DNA of 64,000 nucleotides from Paludibacteraceae bacterium (lineage in GTDB: Bacteria; Bacteroidota; Bacteroidia; Bacteroidales; Paludibacteraceae). Shown here piece by piece: positions 44,162 to 54,600 of this stretch. Both the position numbers and the translations under genes were made by a program. The stretch covers positions 1-64,000 of the forward strand of contig JAEEMG010000076.1 of the NCBI GenBank assembly GCA_016283095.1, written 5' to 3'. Each line of letters starts with the position of its first letter. Positions within the stretch are counted from its first letter, which is position 1. The notes below the pieces were generated by a model. The model was given only the letters and a program-made list of their open reading frames with translations, made no database searches and was not told where the DNA came from.

Positions 44162-44192
44162 CAAAAATACAATGTATATCTTACAATACAAA
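44162..44192 (-). promoter_or_regulatory. Promoter of the 141-aa exported protein gene
   Basis: Minus strand -33 TTTG (44189-44192, inside the direct repeat), 19-bp spacer, -7 TATTTTTG (44162-44169), 24 bp before the ATG. Confidence 0.6.
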
Positions 44193-44236
44193 AAAAGGAT
44201 TTGACATTTCTGCCAAATCCCTTCTTTTATGATTCT
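44189..44236 (-). terminator. Terminator of the lpx/DUF4197 operon; 48-bp direct repeat, copy 2
   Basis: Minus strand GGATTTG-GCAGAAATGT-CAAATCC followed by seven T: a 7-bp stem, 28 bp after the DUF4197 stop. Near-identical copy at 43491-43538. Confidence 0.8.
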
Positions 44237-44248
44237 AAACCAATCGGA

Positions 44249-45103
44249 TTACTCATCCAATCTGCCGAACACTCTCTTCAACAAATCAGAAGTACGAGCT
44301 GCGGCATTTGTACGGATATCATCCTCTTTTTGAGAGACTCTCAAGAACAAACCGTCAAGAGCCTTTCCAGTCACGTATTTAGAGATATCTGTATCCACCG
44401 TTCCTACACTGTTGATTGCTGTCATAGCGTTCGATGGTATAACAGAAGATGCGAGGTTGATAGAGCTTCTGTAATTATCGATGAATTCTGCCAACTTGTT
44501 GTTTCCTGTAGCAAACTTTGTCCAAGCCGAAGTCGCTGTCATTCCAGCAATATTGACATTGTTCATACTGTTCACAATCGGATCGTGAAACGCGCCCTGC
44601 AAACCTGTATAAGTATTGTCTTTCAAGTATGTTGTTGCAGCACCGCTACCTCCAAACAAGATAGCCTCACCATCCTGAACTGACATATTAGTGATAGCAC
44701 TTGCAAACACAGATGCAGCTTCTGGAGCAGCTTCTGTTGCAGCGTCATTGAACAACTGAATCATGTTGCTTTCCAAATTATCACCCAAGCCAATACTGTT
44801 CAATGCAGTGCCTACTGTACTTTTAAGAAGAGGATTACTGCTGCATGCTGATTGTAACGCATTGTATGCTGTAAATGCAGCTTGTGCCTCTTCAGGCAAT
44901 CCAATCTTTGTCGCAATATCTTTTGCATAGCCTTCTGTAGAAAGACGATCCACTGCGACATTTACACCTACACTTAAAGCCTCTTTCAAAGCGGCAACAG
45001 TATCACCCTGCGACAATGCATCTGCCACCTCTTCACATGAAGTGAATGTGAAAGCAGCAACACCAAGAGTCAAAACTCCTGTCACAATACTTTTTCTAAA
45101 CAT
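44249..45103 (-). CDS. DUF4197 lipoprotein
   Basis: 284 aa with a lipoprotein signal peptide ending FTSC. The DUF4197 domain covers the rest: AALKEALSVGVNVAVDRLS, KIGLPEEAQ, NDAATEAAPEA, SVQDGEAILFGGSGAATTYL, YVTGKALDGLF and DDIRTNAAARTSDLLKRVFG. Function unknown; periplasmic or outer-membrane-attached. It follows lpxA by 15 bp and seems to share the lipid A operon, an association that could mean envelope maintenance but is only positional. Confidence 0.9.
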   Translation of the reverse strand: MFRKSIVTGVLTLGVAAFTFTSCEEVADALSQGDTVAALKEALSVGVNVAVDRLSTEGYAKDIATKIGLPEEAQAAFTAYNALQSACSSNPLLKSTVGTALNSIGLGDNLESNMIQLFNDAATEAAPEAASVFASAITNMSVQDGEAILFGGSGAATTYLKDNTYTGLQGAFHDPIVNSMNNVNIAGMTATSAWTKFATGNNKLAEFIDNYRSSINLASSVIPSNAMTAINSVGTVDTDISKYVTGKALDGLFLRVSQKEDDIRTNAAARTSDLLKRVFGRLDE

Positions 45104-45118
45104 ACCCGATAGATTTTA

Positions 45119-45898
45119 TTATTTAACTATACTTGGAATAATACCTCTCTCACTGCCTTCCAAGAAGTCAAGCACAACCTTGCGTTCCTCTGTCTCTGGG
45201 AATGTCTCCTTGATCTTTGCGATCGCCTGAGAAACATTCAAACCTGACATGTACAGTGTACGGTAAATATTCTGAATCTCTTCAATCTTCTCATTTGAGA
45301 ACCCACGTCTGCGCAAACCTACAAGATTCAATCCGCAATATGCCAACGGATCACGTCCTGCCATCGCATACGGAGGAACATCCTTACCGATTCTCGAACC
45401 GCCCTGAATCATCACATGTGAACCGATGCGTGTAAACTGATGCACCAAAGTGCCACCTGAAACGATCGCCCAATCATCAACCTCTACTTCACCAGCAAGC
45501 TGTGTAGTGTTGCCAAGTATGATATTATTGCCTACGACACAATCATGAGCTACGTGGACATAAGCCATAATCAAACAATTATTGCCTACTATTGTAGTGC
45601 CTTTAGATGCTGTACCTCTGTTGATAGTGACACACTCACGGATAGTGGTGTTGTCGCCGATAACAGCGGTTGTCTTCTCACCCCTAAACTTCAAATCCTG
45701 GGGAATTGCTGAAATGACAGCATTAGGGAAAATAACACAATTCTTACCAATTCGTGCCCCTTCCAAGATTGTGACATTAGCCATAATCTTAGTACCGTCG
45801 CCAATCTCGACATCTTTGTCTATGAAAGTAAACGGTCCGATTTCAACATTTTTACCGATTTTAGCCTCGGGATGTATGCTTACAAATGGTTGTTCCAT
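45119..45898 (-). CDS. lpxA: UDP-N-acetylglucosamine acyltransferase LpxA
   Basis: First acyl transfer of lipid A synthesis, in the cytosol, as a left-handed beta-helix trimer. 259 aa, starting FVSIHPEAKIGKNVEIGPF; hexapeptide repeats run to about residue 185 (AYVHVAHDCVVGNNIILGN contains the catalytic His region), then a C-terminal helical domain with GLNLVGLRRRGFS. Follows lpxC-fabZ by 26 bp. Confidence 0.96.
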   Translation of the reverse strand: MEQPFVSIHPEAKIGKNVEIGPFTFIDKDVEIGDGTKIMANVTILEGARIGKNCVIFPNAVISAIPQDLKFRGEKTTAVIGDNTTIRECVTINRGTASKGTTIVGNNCLIMAYVHVAHDCVVGNNIILGNTTQLAGEVEVDDWAIVSGGTLVHQFTRIGSHVMIQGGSRIGKDVPPYAMAGRDPLAYCGLNLVGLRRRGFSNEKIEEIQNIYRTLYMSGLNVSQAIAKIKETFPETEERKVVLDFLEGSERGIIPSIVK

Positions 45899-45924
45899 TC
45901 ACCAAATATTTAGTCCTTCTATTA

Positions 45925-47310
45925 TTATTTGTTCTTAATAATCTGTGCCATAAACTCTGCCTCTGCGACAATCTGATCGCCAACAAACGCGTAGGCTTTC
46001 ATCACTGCGCAACCTCTTCTCAAAGGAGTCACATAAGACACTTTGAAAATCAATGTGTCACCAGGGACAACCTTACGACGGAACTTCACGTTGTCGATCT
46101 TCATGAAGTATGTAGAATATCCGTGAGGATCATCCAAAGAGTTCAACACGAACAAACCTCCAGACTGTGCCATCGCCTCAACAATCAAAACACCTGGCAT
46201 AACAGGCTCCTGTGGGAAATGTCCCATGAAGAATGTCTCGTTTGAAGTGACATTCTTGACTGCGACAACATAATTGTCTGAAATCTCAATCACTTTGTCT
46301 ACCAACTGCATTGGCCAACGGTGAGGTAGGATCTCTCTGATCTTGTTGACATCCATCACTGGTTCTGCATTCGGATCGTATGATGGGATAACAACCTCCT
46401 GACGCTTGATCTCCTTACGTAGCTTCTTAGTCAAATCTGCATTTGCAGTGTGGCCTGGGCAAACAGCGATCACCTTACCTTTGATTGGCTTACCGATCAA
46501 TGCCAAATCACCGATCAAGTCTAGCATCTTGTGACGAGCAGGCTCATTCTCAAAACGCAAAGGCTCATTACTCAAATAACCGATGTTCTCAGCCTTGACA
46601 TTAGACTTTCCTAAAATACCGCATATATGATCAACCTCAGCCTGTGAAAGTTTCTCATCATAGACAACGATTGCGTTATCCAAATCACCACCCTTGATAA
46701 GGTTGTTCTTAACAAGTGGCTCAATTTCCTTAACAAACACGAATGTACGGCAAGAAGCAACCTCATTCTGGAAATCTGCGATTGAATCCAAGTTGGCGAA
46801 CTGATTACTCAAAACAACAGATGGGTATTTTACCATTACTGTCATAGAGAAGTCATCGTCTGGAATGAATGTGTACTTTGAACCTGTAGCCTCATTAACG
46901 AACTCAGTCTTCTTTCTTACAACGTAATATTCACGCTCTGCCTCAAGTTCTTCAAGACCAACAGCAAGAATCTCTTTAACAAATGGAGCTGCGCTACCAT
47001 CAAGAATAGGCATCTCACCACCAGAGATCTCAATCATACAGTTGTCTACACCCAATGCATATAGAGCAGACATTGCATGCTCGATTGTGCTTACCTTAAC
47101 ATCACCTTTCGCAATAACTGTGCCACGGCTTGTCTCAACTACATTTTCAGCCAAAGCGTCTATCTCATTTTCTCCTTCGAGATCAATACGTTTGAACTTG
47201 ATACCTGTACCTGCAGGTGCTGGCTTAAATGTGGCATTGATAGCCAAACCTGTATGCAAACCTACACCAGAAATAGAGAATTCACCCTTTAATGTCTTCT
47301 GATTTTCCAT
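45925..47310 (-). CDS. lpxC-fabZ: Bifunctional LpxC deacetylase / FabZ dehydratase
   Basis: 461-aa fusion typical of Bacteroidota. Residues 1-305 are LpxC, the zinc deacetylase that commits UDP-acyl-GlcNAc to lipid A: GVGLHTGL, STIEHAMSALYALG (first His ligand), and RHKMLDLIGDLALIG (His and Asp ligands). Residues about 315-461 are FabZ, the 3-hydroxyacyl-ACP dehydratase of fatty acid synthesis: LPHRWPMQLVDKVIE and MGHFPQEPVMPGVLIVEAMA with the catalytic His and Glu. Joining the two couples competing uses of hydroxyacyl-ACP. Confidence 0.97.
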   Translation of the reverse strand: MENQKTLKGEFSISGVGLHTGLAINATFKPAPAGTGIKFKRIDLEGENEIDALAENVVETSRGTVIAKGDVKVSTIEHAMSALYALGVDNCMIEISGGEMPILDGSAAPFVKEILAVGLEELEAEREYYVVRKKTEFVNEATGSKYTFIPDDDFSMTVMVKYPSVVLSNQFANLDSIADFQNEVASCRTFVFVKEIEPLVKNNLIKGGDLDNAIVVYDEKLSQAEVDHICGILGKSNVKAENIGYLSNEPLRFENEPARHKMLDLIGDLALIGKPIKGKVIAVCPGHTANADLTKKLRKEIKRQEVVIPSYDPNAEPVMDVNKIREILPHRWPMQLVDKVIEISDNYVVAVKNVTSNETFFMGHFPQEPVMPGVLIVEAMAQSGGLFVLNSLDDPHGYSTYFMKIDNVKFRRKVVPGDTLIFKVSYVTPLRRGCAVMKAYAFVGDQIVAEAEFMAQIIKNK

Positions 47311-47330
47311 TTTACTTTTTTTCTCAGTTA

Positions 47331-48419
47331 TTACTTTATTTTGCTTGCCAACTCCTGAATCTGCTTCTCAAGCATCTCTATTCTTTCGTTAGCAACACGT
47401 AATTGCTTTTCTGTCTCCGAAACGACTTTGACTGTCTCAGGCAACTGTTTTAGACAAACATAGCTGCGACGGAATTTTGACCCCTCCATATGTGGGTAGA
47501 AATGCCACTGCTGACCAGGAACCTTGATTGATGAAGAGACTCCACATTTAGCGGCGAAATTTGAATTGTCTGCCACCTCAACATGACCGACCACTCCACT
47601 CTGGCCTCCAAACATACAGTGTTTTCCTATTTTTGTTGAACCGGCTATACCAGTCAAAGCAGCCATAACTGTATTTTCTCCCACAACAACATTATGAGCG
47701 ATATGAACAAGATTGTCTATCTTGACTCCCTTGTGTATCACTGTCTCACCCATTGTTGCTCTGTCAATTGTCGAATTTGCCCCAATCTCGACGTCGTCTT
47801 CCAATCTAACAATGCCAAGCTGAGGAATTTTGCTATAAGATCCGTCTGGATTTGGAGCGAAGCCAAAACCGTCTCCTCCTATCACACATCCAGCCTGCAA
47901 AACACATCTTTTACCAATCTTACAGCCTTTATATATAGTGACATTGGCATATACCAATGAATCATCTTCTAATGTGACACCCTGCCCGATAAATACATTC
48001 GCGTATATCTGACAACCATTGCCGATCACCGCACCGTCTTCAATCACAACATTCTGACCGATATAGACGTTTTCTCCAATCTGAGCCTTGTCTGAAATAG
48101 ACGCTGACGGATGTATTCCGTTTCTTTTTGGCGACAAATACTGATCTGCCAAACGAAGAAGCTGCGCGACAGCAGCGTACGGATCAGCAACTTTCAAAAG
48201 TGTGCATGTATATTCTTTTGTCGGAACAAAATCTTTAGACACTAACACAACAGATGACTTCGTGGAATAGAGATACTCTGTGTACTTTGGATTTGACAAA
48301 AATGAAATAGCTCCGTTTCTACCCTCTTCTATTTTTGCAAAAGTACTAACCTTTACATTCTCATCCCCATCGACTTGTCCATTAAGCATTGCTGCTAACT
48401 GTCCTGCTGTAAATTCCAT
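47331..48419 (-). CDS. lpxD: UDP-3-O-acylglucosamine N-acyltransferase LpxD
   Basis: Third acyl-transfer step of lipid A synthesis. The 362-aa protein has the uridine-binding N-domain ([24 protein letters not shown]), a left-handed beta-helix of hexapeptide repeats ([20 protein letters not shown] onward; catalytic His region [13 protein letters not shown]), and a C-terminal helix predicted to coil ([20 protein letters not shown]). ATG 48419 is used: the upstream TTG at 48446 lies inside the promoter. First gene of the lpx operon. Confidence 0.95.
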   Translation of the reverse strand: MEFTAGQLAAMLNGQVDGDENVKVSTFAKIEEGRNGAISFLSNPKYTEYLYSTKSSVVLVSKDFVPTKEYTCTLLKVADPYAAVAQLLRLADQYLSPKRNGIHPSASISDKAQIGENVYIGQNVVIEDGAVIGNGCQIYANVFIGQGVTLEDDSLVYANVTIYKGCKIGKRCVLQAGCVIGGDGFGFAPNPDGSYSKIPQLGIVRLEDDVEIGANSTIDRATMGETVIHKGVKIDNLVHIAHNVVVGENTVMAALTGIAGSTKIGKHCMFGGQSGVVGHVEVADNSNFAAKCGVSSSIKVPGQQWHFYPHMEGSKFRRSYVCLKQLPETVKVVSETEKQLRVANERIEMLEKQIQELASKIK

Positions 48420-48443
48420 GTTCTTAAAAATTATAAAATCAAA

Positions 48444-48475
48444 CAAAAGTAGTAAAATATTGACACATACCGCAA
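48444..48475 (-). promoter_or_regulatory. Promoter of the lpxD-lpxC/fabZ-lpxA-DUF4197 operon
   Basis: Minus strand -33 TTG (48473-48475), 21-bp spacer, -7 TACTTTTG (48444-48451), about 18 nt of leader before the ATG at 48419. Confidence 0.7.
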
Positions 48476-48532
48476 TCTCTCACACGAATATGAGACCTTG
48501 CATTACTTTTTGAACATTAAATTCAACTAAAA

Positions 48533-49771
48533 TTACATCTGAGTGCTAAAATACTGACGCGAATCATAATAGCAAAGATAGTATTTCTTCTCTTGTTTTG
48601 ACAACAAAGAAAAGTCCAAAATATCCGAAACCTCACTCACATCACACAAATTACCGTCGGAACGCAAAATATTCAGACCGCCATTTTTCAATGAATAAGC
48701 CTTACTTGTCACTGGCACAACTCTGCACAGATATTCGACCTCATCATCAGAAAAATTAGTGACAGACTGTATCTGCTTCTTTATTTCATCGACATCAGAC
48801 TGGCTTGGTTCATGATCAAAAACCTTAACCTTAAACAAGCGTCTGTCCGTAAGTGACTCACTTAACAAAGACAATATATTATCTTTATGGCATTGCCATA
48901 CTTTCAATGCTGAATAGATATCGGAATCGTCGAATCTCGCATAATTTTCGAGCGAAGAGCTATAGATATCAAAAGAATCAGCCTCGACGTTGTTATATAG
49001 AAAATATCTCAATGATGGCGACGCGAACAATTCCTCGCCTTGTTTGGCAAGATAGATCGCACGTCTAAGCAACGAAATCAAAACCTGTTCCGCAGCGATT
49101 GATGCTTTATGAAGATAGACCTGCCAATACATCATTCGTCTGGCAATCAAAAACTTCTCGATCGAGTATATACCCTTCATCTCCACACAGAGCTTATCGT
49201 CTGCGACGTTCATCATCTTAATGATTCGTTCAGCGCCGATAACTCCCTCCACGACACCAGTGAAATAGCAGTCACGACTAAGATAATCGAGTCTGTCTAC
49301 ATCCAACTGTCCTGAAATCAACTGGTGGAAAAAATGACGTGGGTATTTATCCTGAAAGATTTCGATGGCCATATCAAGTTTGCCACCGAAATCTTTATTT
49401 ATCTGTTTCATCATCAGAAGAGAGATCTCCTCATGCGAGATGCCGGATACGAAAGTACTCTCCAAAACATGAGAGAATGGAGCATGGCCGACATCGTGAA
49501 GAAGAATCGCAGCCATCGCGGCTTCTTTCTCTTCTTTTGAAATTGCGACTCCTTTATTATGAAGAGTAGTCAACGCCTCTTCCATCAGGTGCATTGCACC
49601 CAAAGAATGAAGGAAACGGGTATGCTGAGCACCAGGATACACCATATAAGTCAGACCCAGCTGTCTGATTCGAGACAAACGCTGAAAAAAACGATGTTCA
49701 ATGATATCGTAAATAAACTCCGGAATATTAACAAATCCGTGTACTGGGTCGTTGATGATTTTTGTGCGCAT
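48533..49771 (-). CDS. HD-domain phosphohydrolase (dGTPase-like)
   Basis: 412 aa. The N-terminal HD domain shows INDPVHGFV, RLSRIRQLGL, HTRFLHSLGAMHL, LLHDVGHAPFSH (the HD pair) and later LDVDRLDYLSRD, supplying the metal ligands. It belongs to the SAMHD1-like group of deoxynucleotide triphosphohydrolases; actual substrate unknown. It lies 20 bp downstream of pyrF and is probably co-transcribed, a pairing consistent with nucleotide-pool control. Confidence 0.92.
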   Translation of the reverse strand: MRTKIINDPVHGFVNIPEFIYDIIEHRFFQRLSRIRQLGLTYMVYPGAQHTRFLHSLGAMHLMEEALTTLHNKGVAISKEEKEAAMAAILLHDVGHAPFSHVLESTFVSGISHEEISLLMMKQINKDFGGKLDMAIEIFQDKYPRHFFHQLISGQLDVDRLDYLSRDCYFTGVVEGVIGAERIIKMMNVADDKLCVEMKGIYSIEKFLIARRMMYWQVYLHKASIAAEQVLISLLRRAIYLAKQGEELFASPSLRYFLYNNVEADSFDIYSSSLENYARFDDSDIYSALKVWQCHKDNILSLLSESLTDRRLFKVKVFDHEPSQSDVDEIKKQIQSVTNFSDDEVEYLCRVVPVTSKAYSLKNGGLNILRSDGNLCDVSEVSDILDFSLLSKQEKKYYLCYYDSRQYFSTQM

Positions 49772-49791
49772 TCCTCTGTCTACCCCAACAA

Positions 49792-50631
49792 TTAAATCAT
49801 TCCTGCTGCTTTCAAGAATCCAGCCATCTGCTCCTGCACCTTCTTTGCCTCACGTGCTGCAGCCTCTGCAAATGTCTCATCGTTGGCCGCATAGATGATT
49901 GCACGAGAAGAGTTGACCAATAGTCCGCACTGGCTGTTCATTCCATGTTTAACAACCTCCTCTAGGCTACCTCCCTGAGCACCGATACCAGGAACAAGCA
50001 AGAAATTGTCTGGGATAATCTCACGAATATCACTAAGCATATCTGCCTTAGTAGCTCCTACAACATACATCATATTGTCTGCATTACCCCAGTTCTTAGA
50101 TGTCTTCAAAACTTTCTGATACAAAGTGTCTCCTGTCTCAGCATCCTTCATAAACTGGAAATCAAAAGCACCCTTGTTAGAAGTCAACGCAAGAAGAGTG
50201 ACCCACTTGCCTTCGTATGTCAAGAATGGAGAAACTGAATCCTCACCCATATAAGGAGCTACAGTGACAGAGTCGAAATCCATAGCGCCGAAGAATGTAC
50301 GGGCATACATTGCTGATGTGTTGCCGATATCACCACGCTTAGCGTCAGCGATCAAGAACATATCTGGATAATTAGTACGGATATAGTCGACGGTACGCTC
50401 TAACACATCCCAACCTTGAAGACCTAGGCTTTCGTAGAATGCCAAATTCGGCTTATATGCGACGCAATATTTCGCGGTAGCGTCAATAATCTGTTTGTTG
50501 AACTCATAGATATAGTCGCCTTCGTATTTATCGAACATAAACTCAGGGATCTTGTTCACGTCTGTGTCCAGACCTACACAAAGAAACGACTGTTTCTTCT
50601 TGATATTCTCAAATAATTCTTCTCTTGTCAT
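49792..50631 (-). CDS. pyrF: Orotidine 5'-phosphate decarboxylase
   Basis: Last step of UMP synthesis. The 279-aa product is of the longer bacterial type: [14 protein letters not shown] near the start, the catalytic [10 protein letters not shown] (D-K-x-x-D array), then [13 protein letters not shown] and a phosphate loop [14 protein letters not shown] start, normal length. Leads a pyrF-HD gene pair. Confidence 0.96.
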   Translation of the reverse strand: MTREELFENIKKKQSFLCVGLDTDVNKIPEFMFDKYEGDYIYEFNKQIIDATAKYCVAYKPNLAFYESLGLQGWDVLERTVDYIRTNYPDMFLIADAKRGDIGNTSAMYARTFFGAMDFDSVTVAPYMGEDSVSPFLTYEGKWVTLLALTSNKGAFDFQFMKDAETGDTLYQKVLKTSKNWGNADNMMYVVGATKADMLSDIREIIPDNFLLVPGIGAQGGSLEEVVKHGMNSQCGLLVNSSRAIIYAANDETFAEAAAREAKKVQEQMAGFLKAAGMI

Positions 50632-50666
50632 ATCTGTATTTTTTCAACCTTATACCAAAATTTTGG

Positions 50667-50674
50667 CAAAGATA
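50667..50674 (-). promoter_or_regulatory. -7 element of pyrF
   Basis: Minus strand TATCTTTG, 36 bp before the ATG at 50631. The -33 box is not evident. Confidence 0.5.
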
Positions 50675-50714
50675 GCACCAAATACAATGAAATAAGAGAA
50701 AAAAATGCGAAAAA

Positions 50715-51455
50715 TCACTGTTGCGGCTGTTTTTCTGGCGTTATAATCATCTTGCTGTCGACGATGACGTTCAAATCCACGTCTGCATGAATGCCATAAA
50801 CCTTACCGTCGCAAGCATACTGCTGAATATAACAATCGGGGAAATCTTCCGTCACAAACATAGCGTTATAATCTGCGACCCAGAGTTTCACACCAGGGAA
50901 ATTAGACGCAATTTTATATTTAGCATAGCAATGACGGTTTGAGTAAATCATCACATCTTTTCCCTGTGACTGGAGATAATCAACCATCTTGCGTAGATTA
51001 TAAACGGATGTATCCACGTTCATCTCTTTGGGATTATTGACAACTTTCGACTCTTCAAAATCAATTATCAAAGGGAAATTATTTCGTTTTCCATTAGTGG
51101 CGTCCAAAAAAATCTTGGCCTGAAGTTCGCCATCACGGTCGAAATAGAAAAAATGATAAAATCCGAGCAATAATTTTGACTTCGCCGCTTTCGCATAGTT
51201 GCCATAAAAAAGTTGGTCACATTTCCCGTTTGGTCCGATTGACGCTCGAAGTATAACAAAATGAGCACCCTCTTCCAAATCGTCAAAATCAATTTTCCCC
51301 TGATAATGACTCACATCAACTCCCCAAAGAGTATCAGGCGGATTACTTAAATCCATAGCCGAATAATCAATGGTCTGATCCAAAACAGCCTTGTCTTCAT
51401 TGCAAGATGAAAAACAAACAAGTAAAAGAATTAGGAAATAAAAAAATCTGTCCAT
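50715..51455 (-). CDS. GH25 (lysozyme-like) lipoprotein
   Basis: 246 aa with a lipoprotein signal (LLLVCFSSC). The glycoside hydrolase family 25 barrel follows: GVDVSHYQGKIDF, FVILRASIG, LLLGFYHFFYF, FPLIIDFEES (catalytic Asp-x-Glu) and IQQYACDGKVYGIHADVDLN. It should cut the MurNAc-GlcNAc bond of peptidoglycan in the periplasm, for remodelling or for attack on other cells. Single gene with its own -7 element. Confidence 0.93.
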   Translation of the reverse strand: MDRFFYFLILLLVCFSSCNEDKAVLDQTIDYSAMDLSNPPDTLWGVDVSHYQGKIDFDDLEEGAHFVILRASIGPNGKCDQLFYGNYAKAAKSKLLLGFYHFFYFDRDGELQAKIFLDATNGKRNNFPLIIDFEESKVVNNPKEMNVDTSVYNLRKMVDYLQSQGKDVMIYSNRHCYAKYKIASNFPGVKLWVADYNAMFVTEDFPDCYIQQYACDGKVYGIHADVDLNVIVDSKMIITPEKQPQQ

Positions 51456-51476
51456 AAATCAAAAATATCACAGACA

Positions 51477-51484
51477 CAAATATA
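51477..51484 (-). promoter_or_regulatory. -7 element of the GH25 lipoprotein gene
   Basis: Minus strand TATATTTG, 22 bp before the ATG; no clear -33 box. Confidence 0.45.
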
Positions 51485-51567
51485 AATATTATAATTCACA
51501 TTTGGCTCTTTAGCATTCGAAATTATGAACACATATCTAATTTTGTAAAAACATTGGCAAAACAAAA

Positions 51568-51598
51568 AAGGTTGCGAGTACTCGCAACCTTTTTTGTT
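51568..51598. terminator. Bidirectional terminator after the second giant gene
   Basis: AAAAAAGGTTGCGAGTACTCGCAACCTTTTTT is an almost perfect palindrome, 20 bp after the giant gene stop. A and T runs flank both sides, but only the minus-strand giant gene needs it. Confidence 0.9.
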
Positions 51599-51617
51599 AT
51601 CTCAACTAATAGATTAG

Positions 51618-54600
51618 TTATCGTCTTATCAATGTGAAGTGTCCAGTGTAGACCTTATCGATCTCACGGATGATACACTCATACCAATAGTCTGTTGACG
51701 GCATATCCACTCCGTTGTATGATCCGTCCCAACCGTCGTCTTCACCCTTGAACACAACAAGTTTCTTTCCCCATCGGTCGTAGATCGTGAACTCGGCTTC
51801 TGGATATGTCTCATTGATTCCTGGAACTGTCCAGTGCTCTGAATCGCCGTCTCCGTTAGGTGAGAAATGGATCGGGAACACCAACTCTGGATCCTTGACA
51901 ACAAACGTATCTTTTAGGACACATCCGTTCGCATCCTCTACTGTGATTATGTGGGTTGTGTACTTGAGACCTGTCAAATGTGTGTTCTCTGTCCACTCGC
52001 CTCCATCTATGCTGTAGCGGAACGCTGGAGTTCCAAACATAGGGTCCATCACGATGTCCACATCTCTGTATCCTACAGAGTCGATTGATGCGATCACAGG
52101 TTTGGTTGTGACTGTCACAGTCGCCTCGTCGTCTGCCTTACATACATTGCCGCGTGTCATGTGTACCTTATATACAGTTGTCTCTGACGGTGTGTCCTGG
52201 TAATAGCGAGATCCCTTTATCGAATCCCCGTCTATAATCCAGATGTATGTTGTCGCTCCGTAGCTTCCTGCGTCGACTCTCACATTATCGCCCTCACATA
52301 TTGTCTGATCCTCAATGTCTCCCTCCAACGGACGGTAAACATCCACCAGCAACGGCGTCATTCCTGAGCTTGTACATGTGACTAGGTCGCTGTATGGTCT
52401 TGCCCAATACTTGTGCTGGCTCTTTTGAGCTGACACCGGTCCATCAAACACCGGTGAAAGCATGCCTGGATTGTCTCCCAACGATGTTGTCTTGTCTTCA
52501 TCGAACCACTCGATCTTTGATCCTGCAGGTGACACTGTCGCCTTTAGCTCAACCTCTTCTCCGGAACAGATGATCTGGTTGATCGGCTCAACCTTGAAGT
52601 TGTAAACCGTCACCTTTATCGTAGTGTCCAGATGCTGGCCGCCGTATGTGAACGACACTTTGTAGGTTGTTGTCTCTCGTGGACTTATATTCTTTTTCAA
52701 TGTGTCGGACACTACTCCGAAGCCCTTCTCCTGTGTCTCGGTTCCTCTCTCTGGTGTCGCAGTGATCTTAAGTTCAGCTCCAGGACGGCGGAACGCTCCT
52801 GTTCCGATTGTGTCTATTGTGAACGGTTTCTCCTCGTTCAGACACATCGCCGTATCCAAATTAGCCTTCAACACAAGCTTCGCGTCTCTCAACACCTGGA
52901 AGTCAACCTCGCCCATACAATAGTCATCGCTCTCGAACTTGACATTTACTATATGGTCCTCATCCACCGCTGTCACATCGAACGACACGTTGCCTGATGA
53001 CAATGAGCCTTCGTTTCTCGATGTCTTCTCCGTCTTTGTCGGTGTCAATGCTGCTATGTCTGAAGCCTCTGACGGAACACTGAATTTGAATGGAGCTGTC
53101 GCATTCTCTCCTGCGATGATGATGTAGCTCTTCTTTCCGTCGTACATCTCATAGTCGTCCACATCAACCTTCACATATTCCTTCACCTTAAGGTCGACCA
53201 CATCAAGTTCTGCCCTACATCCGCCATAGCGGTACTCCACTCGGTAGCTTCCCTCGTCCTTCTTCTTCAATGGAGAGAACGATAGTCCGTCACTGTTGTT
53301 GGCGTACAGGTTGCCGTCCTTGTACCACTCGCGTGTCGCCTTGCCGGCCTTGCTCTCTACATCTATCGTTATCTTATACTCGTCGTCCTCACACTTCACA
53401 ACTGAGCCGTCTGACATCGTGTTGATTGTCACCGACGCGTCTATGATGCTTACCGTAGCATACGCATAACAGTTGTTCATATAGCGGACATAATACTTTC
53501 CGTAGTCATTCTTGCTGAATGTCGGAGTTGTTCCTGTCTTGGCCGGTGTGGACGTGTAATCCTGGCTCTTGAACCACTCGACCTTGCTGCCTGAGTCCAT
53601 AGTCACTTTGCTGAAATCAACTGTGACCGCGTCTCCACATGCGTAGATCTCGATCTTTTCCTTGTTGGAGTCGCTTAGCGGTATGTTCTTGCCGTTCTCT
53701 GTCGACTCGTTGCCAGTCTCTGTCCATGAGTATGTTCCGCCTGCAGGTCCGTTGCCGATCTCCACTGTCTGTTTTGCTGTCGCTATACAGTAGCCGTCGG
53801 TCATCGTCACTGTTATTGTGTGTGTGTCGCCCGCCTTGCCTTCGAAATTGCCGGATGTGTACATGAAGTTCACATCGTCAGGTGAGCTCACAGTTCCTTT
53901 CTGTGTCGGGTTGTCTGACGTCTTCTCCTCTGATGTCCATGAAAGGCTCACTTTGCCTGCCTTGCCTTCCACTCCGTTCTTGTTGTATGAGAAGTCTATC
54001 GCCACCTCCTGCTCGACATTGTCTCCCGGACATGTCTCCGACTTCGGATCCATGCTGATCTTCAGTTTACGGATATCCAACTGGAGTGTCAACGGATCTG
54101 ACTTACATCCCAATGATGATGTCGCTTCTACAGTATACTCTCCGGCCTCTGTCAGGCTTGACGCGTTCTGTGTCATATCAGAGCCTCCATATGAATATCG
54201 AGCGCTGACCGTCACTCCGTTGCTTACATTCCAGTACTTGTTGTCTGTCAGGTTCACTGGTCCGTCACATACCGGATCATGAGCGAGTTGTTGTAGTTTT
54301 GGAGTCGCGTTGACGACAAGCTTCATCTCGGATGCCGGTGATGTCGTCACATTCGCTCCGTCATCGTACGACTGAACGACATAAAGTGACTTGCTCCACT
54401 CTGACACTGTCTCGTCTGACATATTGACTCCGTCAAACACTTCCTGCAACGCCGGTGCTGTTTTCTTGCCCTTTGCCAACGAGCTCGAATTCGTCATCGC
54501 ATCCTCAGCGACATCCTTGTCATCGAACCACACTAGTTCATACGAGCTTGAGTTTGGAAGACTTCCTCCGTTATCGTTCACACTCGCATTGTCAGAAGGT

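Noticed and set aside
45119-48419. Possibility that the lpxC-fabZ fusion is an assembly error
   Set aside because: The fusion is the normal form in Bacteroidota and both domains are complete in one frame.
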